The notes under the pieces were generated by a model. The model saw only the letters and a program-made list of their open reading frames with translations. It made no database searches and had not been told where the DNA came from. Both the position numbers and the translations under genes were made by a program. From Chionis minor (taxonomy: Eukaryota > Chordata > Aves > Charadriiformes > Chionididae), in the NCBI GenBank assembly GCA_013398295.1, contig VZSF01001145.1, forward strand, positions 1,764,081 to 1,828,080: a DNA stretch of 64,000 bases. Reading direction: 5' to 3'. Below, piece by piece: positions 36,082-48,323 of this stretch. The first letter of the stretch is position 1. The number at the start of each line of letters is the position of its first letter.

Positions 36082-38807
36082 ATGTTATGTCAAAAATATC
36101 TATTTGGTGACAGGTTCTCCTGATATCTGATGTACAGGAATTACCATCTTTTCATATGTTTTAAAAAGAAAATCAGATGTTGCAAATAGACAATCTGGAA
36201 ATTGAAATTCTCTTCAGGATTGCCAAAATTTTCCAAAAGGTAGACATAGAGGAAGTGAAGAGCTCCTGGAATAGTAAAAGGCTGGAAATATATTAAATGA
36301 CTGCAGTTGGTTCCATACTTCATATTCTGAATTCTCAATGTTGAATACACTCTAAATAAAGCTTTTAAGTTCTCCTCCCCTTTTATTTTTTCTCTCACTC
36401 TCTGTCATTTTTATTTACGTTCCTAAGACTAGCTGGATCTAAGAAAATAAAAACAAGCATAAGGGCTTTGTTCTTAAAGCATTGAGACTGGAGTAAACTG
36501 TGAGCAGCTCAATGTATGTGAGATTAGAATGAAGTACTTCTTGCTTTTTATGGAGGATCCATATACTCATAACATTGAGAATTCAAACAAGTTAATAAGC
36601 ATAGTTCAAGTTATGAAAAAATTGTCTTTCATAAAAATGTTCCATTTGCTTCCCTTTACAGAACTTTCATAACTATGAGTACTAGTAAAACTAAACAAAA
36701 TGTGGAAACAAAATTGTTTTACCTATTTAAATTTTTCCTCCAACTGCAAGAATTTTCTTACATAATTACCAATTCTCAGTTTATTAAAGTGGCTACACTA
36801 TTAATTTTATATATCTGTCTTGTCTATGTATTAGGTTAATATTTGTTTTATTTAATTTTCCAAATCAAAGAATAGTTCCTATCAGCTTTATTTTTTTGTT
36901 ATTAAAATGAGAAAAACATGAATACCTATTTTTGCAATTCAGTTATCTAGCTCATATTGTAACCTTCACTTATAGCTGCTTAGAGACAGGGACATATTTA
37001 AAAGCATTAGAGTATTATCTTGTCTCTCATTCATCAGAAACTCAATTGAATGCAAAAGCTATTAGTTTCCAGGACACATTTTAGTGTGTTTGATGCATCT
37101 TCGAGCTCAAATGATTCTGAACTTCCATGAGTTGAATGGATGATGTTCACTAGATGAACTATTGTTTGAGCATATGCTTCCATTGGAAATAAGACTGTAA
37201 TTTGAATACTGTGTTATTTTTGCATTTTGGGTTTTTTTTTTATATGTTCAGTTTGACACACTCCATGTCTGCATATATTCGTGATCTCTGTGCAAAGGTA
37301 TTTTAGTGAAGACAAACCCAAATCTCTAGTACTGGATAAAGCTTTGTGGCAGGTTGATGATCCATACGCTGTAGCTGGATACCCAGTAATTGTGTAGATA
37401 CAACCTGTAAAACCAAATATAATTACACTCTTGTTTGTATTTTTACTAGAAAATTGAATGGTTTTGTTTTCATGGAGTTCATATGCTCCCTGCTGCATAG
37501 CAGTAGCAGGTTTTTCTTTTATGTGGAGCAGGTGGCTAATATTGAAAAACCTGTTTTCACAGTGAGAAAGATTTATTGCCCTCAAAACTCATCTCAGAAT
37601 ATTTGCAACTGGCTAACAACTGCGGTTTGAAAACCATTGTAGATATGCAATGCAAGCACATAAGGAAGAATGCATAGAGGGAATGGGAAGAATAGCTTAG
37701 TTTTTTTTTGTTTTGGGAACTTGTTTTTATAAAAAGATTGTCCCAGTTCCCTACAAATCAACCTAAGGAATAAAATTAGAGCTTGGAAGTTTCTACTGAT
37801 ATCTTAGAAATATTGCGAATTTTTAATTATTTAAAATTAATTATAAAAATGGAAGCTCAAAATAATCTTGTGTAGTCTCCTGCAAGTCTGTGTTACTACA
37901 GAACATAAAATTATGCTGTATTTTAAAATAAGGTTATTTTTGTGTGCTCACAGCTCCTATTGGAAAGCTGAACTAGAGCCTTCCTTGACAGTTATGTGTT
38001 TAACTATGCTTTTCAATACCTTTTTTATATCCTACTTTCTCACTTGAAATGGAAGAAAGACAAAGACACTGGGACAGGAGACACTGAGGCACTTTTTTAT
38101 TATTCTGAACCTACAAAAGGTACTTTTTCATATTTCACGGTGCTTTGATTCAAAATACTAGGTCTGACTTAAAATGTGTTGGCAGGATTTGACCGGTTTC
38201 CTTGAGGTTTCACAAACTCATGTTAGCTATTTTGTTGTTGTGGTATACTACAAAATATGGCACAAGAGGAAAAGGTAGGCTATAATTAATTCATCTAAAA
38301 CATACTTATCATTAGTTTAAGTACAATTGATGTGTTAAGTACAATAGAAGTGTTTGCGCTTTTCTTCCTAAATTTAGCCAAACCCTGAACTAGGAATTTG
38401 TTGCAAGAAGGTTCTCTAAGCTCCACCTGTAATCAATGAAGAAATGCAGCACTTCAATTATTTACTTCAATTATTAACTTCTACCAGGTGTAGATAATTA
38501 CATCTGCCGGCTCTTTTTAAGCATATTTGCAGCTTGATATGGACACTGACAATTAACTTGATACAAACCTATAGAGTTTAAGGGAAGAAACACATTTTCC
38601 TTAATTCAGTGAGAAGATAATCTTGAACAATAGGAGGAAAACTCAAGCAGATCTCAACACTCTGTGGGATTACCTGCTCTGAAGTCTCCTGCATCTTCAC
38701 TGGAAGCCTTTGTGCTGAAGCGAGGTTGTAAAAGAGAGCTCATATGGTTCTGATGGCAAAGCACTGGCACTTAGCTGGCTAAAAGTATACCTGCTCCTTC
38801 TGAAATA
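36082..38807. other. Unique AT-rich sequence, no gene seen
   Basis: No repeat family or exon is recognised. A 123-codon frame (37214-37585, minus) lacks any known motif. One 18-bp duplication is listed separately. Confidence 0.5.
38317..38352. repeat. 18-bp tandem duplication
   Basis: TTAAGTACAATTGATGTG at 38317-38334 is repeated at 38335-38352 as TTAAGTACAATAGAAGTG. Confidence 0.95.
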
Positions 38808-39101
38808 AATCACAGAATGGCAGGGGTTGGAACAGAACTTCAGAGATAATCTAGTCCACCCCCATTGCCAGAGGAGGTTCACCTAGAGCAGGTTGGACAA
38901 GAAGGCATCCAGGCAGGTTTTGAATATCTCCAGAGAAGGAGATTCCACAACCTCTCCAGGCAGCCTGTTCCAGCGCTCTGTCACCCGCAAAGTAAAAAAT
39001 TTATTCCTCATGTTGAGATGGAATTTTGTGTGTTCCAGTTTGTGCCCATTGCTTCTTGTCCTGTCACTGAGCACCACTGAAAAGAGCCTGGCCTCATCCT
39101 C
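38808..39101 (-). mobile_element. CR1 LINE 3' end, minus strand
   Basis: The plus strand begins with the antisense of a CR1 3' terminus (AATCACAGAATGGCAGGGG, GTTGGAACAGAACTTCAGAG) and extends into the end of ORF2. On the minus strand, 38883-39077 reads [20 protein letters not shown] and ends Asp-Ala-Phe-Leu-Ser-Asn-Leu-Leu. This is the normal C-terminal ORF2 sequence, still open for 64 codons. It is 5'-truncated at about 39101 and well preserved for its length. The octamer tail is a single decayed copy. Confidence 0.93.
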
Positions 39102-42100
39102 TTACCTTATTATTTGTTCAGTTTTAACCCTATGTAATGTCTAGAACATAAGACCTAAAGCAGGTAGGTTTAAGTGCCAGAGAAGAAACTGAGGTTGTTT
39201 GTGAGGTGGAACATGAATATAACTCATGATTGAACAAGGTCTAGAGCTTGCAGAAAAGACAATAAACAAAGCTAAGTTTGTCATGGGTTTCTTGTCTTTG
39301 TTTTGTTCACGGTGTAACTTAAGTTTCCATTACAGGTTCTGTACACTTCCATTTCCTTGTGTGAAAAGGCATATACTTCCCATCTTTATCCATATTCAAA
39401 CACTAATAAACAGATGGTCAAATTAAAGAGACCCTATCAGCCAGAAAATTAAATGAATTAGAAATTCACCAGAGCTTACTTTTCCAAACCATTCCTTCTT
39501 CCATTAAAATAAACAAACCAGCTTACTTTTCCCTCTGCTTTTCTTCCAAACACTTTCAGAACCATGAGATCAAATAATTAAGCTGGTGGAAAATCCCTTG
39601 CTGGTATTAGAAACAACCTCTACTGGGAGGAAGACTAAGATAACAGCTGGTTATTACAGAACAAGATATTTCATTACATTGAGCATATCTGCTTAAGAAA
39701 AAAGATAATTCAGACTTTGAACTTACTGGATCAGTGATTACAGTGGAATTGGAACACACTTGAACAGATATATTATGCATTGCGAGGAGAATAAGGCGAT
39801 ATCCTAATGGGATTTACTTGTTATACAAAATTTGTGTTATAAAACAATTTACAAGGAGGGGGAATCTTCTAACACTCAAAGCAAAAGGCAAGCAATGAGG
39901 AAACTATATCAGGGCATCAACTTATTCCAGCCCATTACGGCAGACTGGTGACTGTACTAACTTCACCTGTCAGTCAGTGGTGTTAATGACATTGGACTGC
40001 TCAAGCCAGATAACAGCCACAATATAAAAGGTCATTCAGGTTGCACCTACATTAACATATTGATTCAGAGTGGTGGTGCAGTTTTGAAGAGTCCCCTAAT
40101 TGTCACTGCTTCCCATGTGGTGGCTCAGTTTTCTAAGTGATTAGGGTCAATGGACATAACTAAACTGTCAGCACCACTCCAGGAAAGCACAGGCATTCTG
40201 ACTACTGATGGGCCACAGAAATCTCATTTTCTGAGCCACGGGCAATGTGGAGACTTTTGCTCTATGGGGACAGGTTAAATCTAGTCTGAAATAGTTCTCA
40301 TGAACCACATAGAGTGAAGATGTAGGGCATCAGCCCCAATGGCTTAAATCTACTGATCCATTCCTTATACTGTACCAAATAGCCTAATACATCTTCTGTG
40401 TGAGCTGTAATACAAATGACTTTTTAAAGACAGTCAGACCTTGTGACTATGGTATTTGGTTCACCACTTGGGTGGCAGATCTCAGTGTTGCAGTCAGAGG
40501 TAAAAGCCCTGTGGGGTTAGGCTTTCTGGTCCTGCTGTGGAGATCAGAGGTCATTCCTACACAAGATACACATCCTCTCCACACATCCCAGCTCTCCCTT
40601 ATAGCAGCAACAAGTGAAACCTTTGCAGTGCAGGCTGGCAGCTATGCCCATTTTGTCATTCACTGGTAATCTACAGGACTTGGTGACCTCAGTCTCTCTT
40701 GTAGCTAGATTCCACCTGTACCTAGAAAAAGTTGAGATAAAAAATGTAAGCATATTATTTATTTTAGGGGTTGAAGAAAAACTTAATTTTTTCCCAGAGC
40801 TACCTTGCCCTAAGTCTTTTGTCATCCAAGTAGTTGTAAGCACTGTGTGGGGGAAGCTGACACTTCACAGGGCATGGGAACTGCATCTAAAGGGCTTCTG
40901 TCACCTCAGTGGCAGCAGGCAAGGGTTGGGAAAGTTACTGTGAGATTATCAAGAGAAACCTGTGGGGGTGCTAATGAAAGAGAAGGATTCCTGCAACACC
41001 GCCACTGCCAGCTAACACTTACAGGCTCTGAAGACAGGAAATCTGGTTAGCTGAACAGTTACAGAAGAAATTCCGATCCTTTTAAGGAGCGAAGTACCTT
41101 AGTAGGCACTAAGAGCAGCAGCAACATGTGGATAATCCCTCTGAATCCTGCAATGATATATGACTCGCCAAACATGAGCTTTACTAGGTAACATTTATTT
41201 CAGCATTTTCTATTACTATCCTCCCTGCACCTACTAGCAGGTGTATGTGGAGCTCTACTCTGTGCGTGAGAAGCCCTAAACATTTTTAGATGTTCTTATC
41301 ACCTCAGTCTGCATTACTTCAGATATACTTTTGGAAAAGATAGCAAGTGTTCTCCTTTTGCGCATTGTTTTGCTTTTCCTGCTTCTGACAACTAGGTCAT
41401 TACATTTCTGAGAGTGAGTCCTGAATATGTTATACACACTTAATAAGGACAGCAAGTTCATTTATGAACTAATGTTTGAACATCACAGTGTTTGCCTCCC
41501 TTTTGAAATATCCTTTGCGCCACAGTCCTCATTTCTTCCTCTCATTTTTAACAGCATCTTATATCCATTGTTTGGTTTGGAGTGTTCTGAAGTGAGGCTG
41601 GTGGGACTCTTTCCATCAGTTTCAGTAGTCCTCTGATTAGGCTCTGTAAGAGAAAACATCAGTCTAGGCAACAGGACTTCAATTTCCTCTCGTGCTTCCC
41701 CTCCACCCCCCTTTTTTCTTTTAGGCACTGCCATCACCTGTATTGTGGATGAGCAGGAAAGTATGCTGCACCCTGATATTCCATACTGTGCCAAGGACAG
41801 GGCTGCACAGGGAGAGGCAGAAATGCAAAACTGACTGAAGTAAGAAAGTTCAGGTAGTGAAAGCAATATCGCCACATCAGTGAATTCCCTGTCTGGATTA
41901 GGAGTATCTTGCACGGTCCTGTGCTCTGCCATATATATATACCCATAGTTAAGCAGAAAGTTCACAGAAATGAATGGCTGCTTGTGTCTGTACAACACCT
42001 TTGGTGCTTCCGTCAGTGAGCCAAGCTGAGGGATAGTAAGTAAATGTACTGCTCGACCAGTCTTACTATTGCTATCATAACTGTTACTGCTGTTACTCCT

Positions 42101-45100
42101 CCTAATACCTTTTACACCTGCTACCCGGGACAGTTAATTCCACATGTCGGCTGTCAAGCATTTTTCAGAGAAGAGCCAGTGGTTTTTCATGCTGTCATTA
42201 CCTTCCTCTAAGAACATACAGAGGCTGCTCTTGAACTCAGTAGTCGAGACTCCCCCAGAAGAAAGTTATGCCAGGTCATTTGCTTTAGCCGGTCTCCCCT
42301 TCTACTCCCGTTTGACAGGTGAACTTCTGAGAAAGAGATGCCTAGCCTACTTAAAATACTGAGTGGGCTTTTACTCTCTAAAAATATCCATGCTTGTCCT
42401 TTTATACTGATGCGGTGCTTAAGGAGACATAAATTTTCTGTCTCTATAATATTTCTGTTCCTCTTGCTGACGTTTGAAAATTCCAGGATGCACTGAATCT
42501 GGAAAACCCTAACTTCCGCCCCCTTCCCTGCCCCGAAAATGACAGGTAAGGTTGCTTTTATTATCTCACATATGATACAGAGCTTGCTTTATAAGTCGGA
42601 GACTGTAAAATAGCCCTGTGGCTGCATGAAACAAGTAATGGATTTCTTTGTCTAGACTGTTCAACCTGAAACAATATTCATAGTTTCATGACTCTTACCT
42701 CTTTAACCTGTCAGTTGAACTGCCGTAACTTACATAAGTAAACAAAATTAGTCATCTATTTTAAGTGAAAAAATTCCACAGTGAACTGGAAAATCAGAAG
42801 GCTTGTTTTAGAAATGTTAATGCAAAACTTTCAGCATTTCTGAAGTGAAAGTTTTATTTCAACATTTATAAAACAGAAAGGTTTTTTTTTTCAGAAAAAG
42901 TTAATTGTCACTTTCTAAAAGCCAATGTTTTTGCGCTTTTTTCCTAGTTAAATTTATTTATTAAATCCAATGCATGTTCATGAGTAATTTTGTTCTTTAC
43001 AAGAGTGAATTTTTAAAGTGATTTTACTTTTCTTGAAAGAAAAAAAATCTCATCTGTGCTTTCTGAGTTACTGCTTCTCCCTTCTTTCTTGTGATTTGCT
43101 TGGGAAATCTTAAATCATTAGATATAATACATTTCTGAAAACAACCCTCTATAAATTATGTCTTACAAGCTGCAGTACTGCCTGCAACCTAAATGTTCTT
43201 CACCTGATGGGCAGATGAAGGGACAAGAAATTGAAATAAATCCAACACCAAAACTAACAATTGTTTTTTAAGTGTGGCATAAGGCTTTCCACAGAGAGAT
43301 ATTATAGTTTGTCCATTACTGGTAAGGAAAAGTAATGAGAACATTCAGCTCTCCATAGGGAGCATAAGGCAAGCTTGGCATCCTTAGTAGTTTGCCAAGA
43401 GCAATTAGTAACTTTTATATCCCTTTATATGTAAATCCTAAATGTCTATGTTAAATCAGGATATGTCAGTTAATCTGTCCTGACACTTCAACAGCCAGGT
43501 TTGGCTTGGCCAGGTCAGCAGTAGATTTCCTTAACAGAATGGAGACACAGATCTTGTGAACTTTATAAATTAATATTGAGAAAGCAATATGCTGCTGCTG
43601 TTTCAAAGAAGGAATGACTTGTGTTAGACCTGCATATCTTTCTAGATTACAGTCCCGATCTCTCTCTTGTACCAACATACAGCAAAGAACATACATTTCT
43701 CCCACAGAAGCGCCTCTCTCTTTGAAGACTCAGGAGGCTTCCTGAGCTTTATTTTCTGTTTGAATACAGTGAAAATAAGGATGTCAAATCCCTTTAAGCA
43801 TTTTCTTTCTGAAACACAGGACTTCAGTAAAGTAAAAAATTGCTTTTGCTAGCTACTTGCTTTCTCATACTTTTTTATAAACCGCTTCCTGGCCAAACCA
43901 CAAGATGATCAATGTGGTCTTTCAAAATCATTCTTCAGTGGCAGACAGTTTGCATAAATGAAAGTTAAGGACACAAGAACCCAAAGCGATTTAATCTTTT
44001 ATGCGTCAAATGAAACATAATTGCTTTTCTACATCTACTGTATTAGATTTTGCTATGCACTTAAAAAAGAAAAATTCATGGAAATTAATTTCTTGAAAAC
44101 ACTTATTTACCTTCATAGGAATTTTTAGCCAAGTTACATTTATTATTTTAAATTAGGCAGTGCAATGTAGGCTATTGATATCTCAAACAACTGACTTTGC
44201 ACTTTCAACTGATTTCATTCTTTTTCATAAATCTAACTCAAATGTAACATTTCTTATTGAAAAATTTTTGAAGCAATGAGACTTCTTAATTTCTTGTAGA
44301 ATGATACTAAAAAAAGACAGTATTGTTTCAAAGAACATGGTACTTTTCTAATGCTGAAGTACTTTGAAAAATAGAGTATCTGGGGACTTTTTACAAAATT
44401 CAGAAGCTTGATAATGTTTCCCAAAAACAGGTGTCAAGAAAAAGTTCTGCAGCTGAAGTAAAATGACTTTTTTGTTTGTTGGTGATGGAATAAAGCTAGA
44501 GGAAAGACAAAATATCAAAAATCCCTCTGCATGTGTTTTTCAAAGTAGAGATTCAAGAAATATACATGCTTGTATTTGTTGGTTCAGCTAAATACTTAAT
44601 TCATAACCTGGTGGAAGGCTCTAAATGTTTTTGAGTCTTTGTCCAGTTACATGACCAGATACAATAATTAAAGGAGTATCTAGGTGGGCAGTGGCAGTAA
44701 GAAAAAGGTCTGTTTCTCAACATTGACAGAACATACTGGAATAAAGAGAACACTGTGTCTTCTATGAGGACCTCTAAGCATGTGTTGGTTTAAGAAATTT
44801 TTAGGATGCAAGATGTGATATTTTAAACCAGAATAGGTTAGTACAGTCACTGAAACAAACAGACATGTCTTTCTCTTTGGACATCCATCTCCCAGGCTCC
44901 CAGGATGCCTTTTTCACTGTGCCACTAGTAAACCATTATTGGAAAAATATCCCCATTAATAATTTTTAATTAGATTTCTCATCCATATTTGTTCCATACT
45001 ACGGTTCACCCCACAGCTAGAGAAATCCTTCAAAACATAAAGGAAAGAGTAATATGGCATTAGGAATGCACAGTACCATATAGAAAGAGTGGAGACTGAC

Positions 45101-46564
45101 TGTTTCTTTCAGGAGAAATGCAGCTTACAGTGGTATAATGTGTTTCCCAAACCATGACCAGAGAGTTGTAGAAACAGGCATACTGTAGCACTCGGAAAGA
45201 CCAGGGGAATCCCAAAAAAAGCAAGGGCCTGCTCTCTGCAAAGCACAGTCCCCAGAGCTGAGCCTGAGGCAATGTATAAAAAGAAGCCTTTTCTACAGTC
45301 AGAGAGGAATGTATTGAATTTGTTCCACTGCATGAAGCCAAGGAAAGCAGCTGGGCTGTAAAACAAGAGGGGTAAGGATGAGTTTAGTCTTCAGCGATCT
45401 GGTTGATAAGAAGGAGCTGGATATCTTCAAAACGTGTGTTTTAATTTGAACCAACAGATCACAATTTTATGAGGGATGTGTTTCTCTAGTAGATTTATAA
45501 ATGATAAACATTTAATGACTTGAAGGAAAGGTGGGACAAATACTCCTCAAGACATTGGTCAGCTGAATTTTATCATACAAAGCTTGAGAAAACTCTGCTT
45601 ATGTTAGTGATGTATTAATCTTGTCTTATAGATGGAGTTCATCCTGAAGTATGAGTGAAACCAACGAAATTGCTCCAACCCAGAGCAACTGAGTATCTAG
45701 GATATATATGCTAGCTTTTTAAAAACAGGCTTGGCAAACCTTTATCACAAAATGCCAAACTACAACTCAAAAAGCAAATGAATTCATAACTTTGGAAACT
45801 GTAAAAGTTGTCAAGCAAAATTGAAAAGGAACAGTATTTTTCTTCAGTAGAATCTTTGTTAGGTGATGTCAGGGCTTGCCAAGAATGTAGAGAGGATCAT
45901 TCTAAGAGGAAGTGTAAAAATGACTGATATTGCTCTGAATCACACAGTTTGTAATTACCAGAAAATTTACTTGGTGATTTGCCCCTTTTATACTGACTTT
46001 TTTTTTTTTTTTTTAATTTACTTTTTTTTCCCTGGTATGTTGAAAGACAAACCTAATGGAATGATTTATATGCTGACCTCAGTTGTTTGTCTGCTACCTT
46101 AGTCTGCACATATTGCCATTTTATTCTTCTAATGAAGAACTACTGTGAGGCAAGCAAAGACCAGCCTCTCTTGTAAAGTGCTGGAAGTAGTCTCTGATTA
46201 AGCCACAAGAATTTTGTAAGGACAGATAATATACCTTGTTAGATCAAGTTACATAGCAGAGAAAATCAAAATCACAACCAAACTAAAATAGAAAAGATTT
46301 CTGACACACAAACTTCCTCAGAAAGCTGTCTGTTTTTAAAAAGTAATTGATAGGCTGCATATTCAAATCTCACTTATTTCACTATAATACATTTATGTCC
46401 TGATGTTGTGAGGCATGATATGATGGTTAATGTAGGGTTAATAGTCACCTGTTTTGATTGTGATTTCTCGTAATGATTTCCTCCTACACAAACTCATACA
46501 TTTCTGTATTTCCTTAAGTAATGAGCAAAACAAATATTCACCTGCCTAAAAGTGATTTTATGAT
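39102..46564. other. Unique sequence, no gene supported
   Basis: No mobile element is recognised here. The part at about 39900-40110 is less AT-rich and looks like conserved noncoding DNA. The longest non-repeat frame in the window lies at 41483-41998 (minus, 171 codons) but has no recognisable domain (see the findings). A 17-T run is at 45998-46014. Confidence 0.45.
45998..46014. repeat. Poly-T tract
   Basis: Seventeen consecutive T, then AATTTAC and a second T run. No adjacent retroposed gene is recognisable. Confidence 0.9.
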
Positions 46565-46655
46565 GTGTTAGGAGGCGTATCACCTAATGTTTGTAAAGCA
46601 TTTTGAGGCTGAAAACTGCAATGTAAGTATTATCATTATTGACAGTAGAAACAAT
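46565..46655 (+). mobile_element. Possible ancient SINE/LINE tail
   Basis: 'TGTTTGTAAAGCATTTTGAG' followed by 'AACTGCAATGTAAGTATTAT' and CATTATT resembles the 3' tail (GTAAAGCGCTTTGAGA ... TATATAA ... TATTATTATT) of an old repeat seen in turtles and crocodilians. I recall the motif but cannot name the family with certainty. Confidence 0.4.
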
Positions 46656-47498
46656 TCTAGTGATGAATACTACATTTTCTCACTGAAAAATGGGCTCTAA
46701 TTTAGACTAATTGAAGCAACTTTTTCATGTTAACAAGAATTCATGAATCTGATGAGGACTTAAAAGGCATATTTTAATGTTTTATGATATTCGTTGGTAA
46801 ACTCCTTAGGACTGAAACTGCATTCTACATGTTCTTCTATTGCCCAGCATTGTGAAATGCTGTCAGAGTTCCTTGGTTGCAATCATAGCTCAAATTGTAA
46901 ATAATATTATCTGGTAATTATCCAAAAAATGTTTGCAATAATTCCTCTATATTGATTTGACCCCCATAACTCTTCTAACTTAAATTAAAAAGGTATTTAG
47001 TAATAGTCACCATGGAGTGTCACCATGAGCTTTTTATATACTATAAATATATTATACCATGATTAATTACCTCTATGCATTTGATACGTTGTAATTTGTT
47101 TGGATTAATGGACTCACCTCATCAGTAAATGTAGAGTTCCTCCATATTTCAGTAATGGCTAATCCATTAGCTGCACTGAAGTTTATCTGTAAGATTAAAT
47201 CAGTGAGCCGATGCTTATCAGACATTTTGCTACACCAATAGTTTACACATAATTATATCTGTTAAAAAAAAGCTGTGCAGTTTACCACAGTTTAAAGGAG
47301 AGTTGAATTGCCTGGACTTAAGTACCAGGGGGATTGTTTTCTTTGGTATACTGTCAGAAACAGTATAGATAAACTATGTGTATGTACCTGCATTTTTCAT
47401 TGATCATTTGTAATGTCATTTTATATCTGCAGATATTCATGATTCTCGTAAAAATACCGGGAAGGCCACATTTTAATTTTTTTTATTTTTTAAACTAC
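46656..47498. other. Unique AT-rich sequence
   Basis: Nothing recognisable. Confidence 0.5.
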
Positions 47499-48323
47499 AC
47501 AGAGGGTTCTGGATCAATGGGCTGAGGCCAATGATATGAGGTTCAACAAGTCCAGCTGCTGGGTCCTGCACTTGGGTCACAACAACCCCAGTCAACACTA
47601 CAGGCTTGGGGAGGAGTGGCTGGAAAGCTGCTGAGGACCTGAGGGTGTTGGTTGACACCTGGCTGAATATGAGCCAGCAGTGTGCTCAGGTGGCCAAGAA
47701 GGCCAACAGCACCCTGGCTTCCTTGTATCAGGAACAGTGTGGCCAGCAGGACTAGGAAGGTGATCATCCTACTGTACTCGTCACTGGTGAGGCCGCACCT
47801 CAAATACTGAGTTCAGTTTTGGGCCCCTCACTACAAGAAAGACATTTTGATTCTGGAGTGTGTCCAAAGAAGAGCAATGAAGCTGGTGAAGGGTCTAGAG
47901 AACAAGTCTTATGAGGAGCACCTGAAGGAACTGAGGTTGTTTAGTCTGGAAAAAAAGGAAGCTCAGGGGAGATCTTATGGCTCTCTACAACTACCTGAAA
48001 GGAGGTTGTAGAGGTGTGGGGGTCAGTCTCTTCTCCCAGGTGAAAGGCGAAAGGACAAGAGGAAATGGCCTCAAGTTGTGCCATGGGAGGTTTAGATTGG
48101 ATATTAGGAAACGTTTCTTCACCGAAAGAGTTGTCAAGCATTGGAACAGGCTGCCCAGGGAAGAGACTGAGTCACCATCCTTAGAGGTATTTAAAAGGTG
48201 TGTAGATGTGGTGCTGAGGGACATGGTTTAGTGGTGGACCTGGCAGTGCTAGGTTAACGGTTGGACTTGATGACCTTAAAGGTCTTTTCCAACCTAGACA
48301 ATTTTGTGATTCTATGATTCTAT
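47499..48323 (+). mobile_element. CR1 LINE, 5'-truncated, about 825 bp
   Basis: This copy starts in ORF2 after the catalytic box ([10 protein letters not shown]) and continues with [14 protein letters not shown] and '[13 protein letters not shown]'. It then has the Pro-His-Leu-(Lys)-Tyr...Phe-Gly-Pro-Ser-like segment and the C-terminal block. A deletion near 47630 and other indels shift the frame, and several stops are present. The 3' end is complete (GTGATTCTATGATTCTAT). It belongs to the same subfamily as the 18711 copy. Confidence 0.95.

Noticed and set aside
40614..40943. 109-codon open frame on the plus strand
   Set aside because: No motif, no conserved-looking composition, overlapped by a similar antisense frame.
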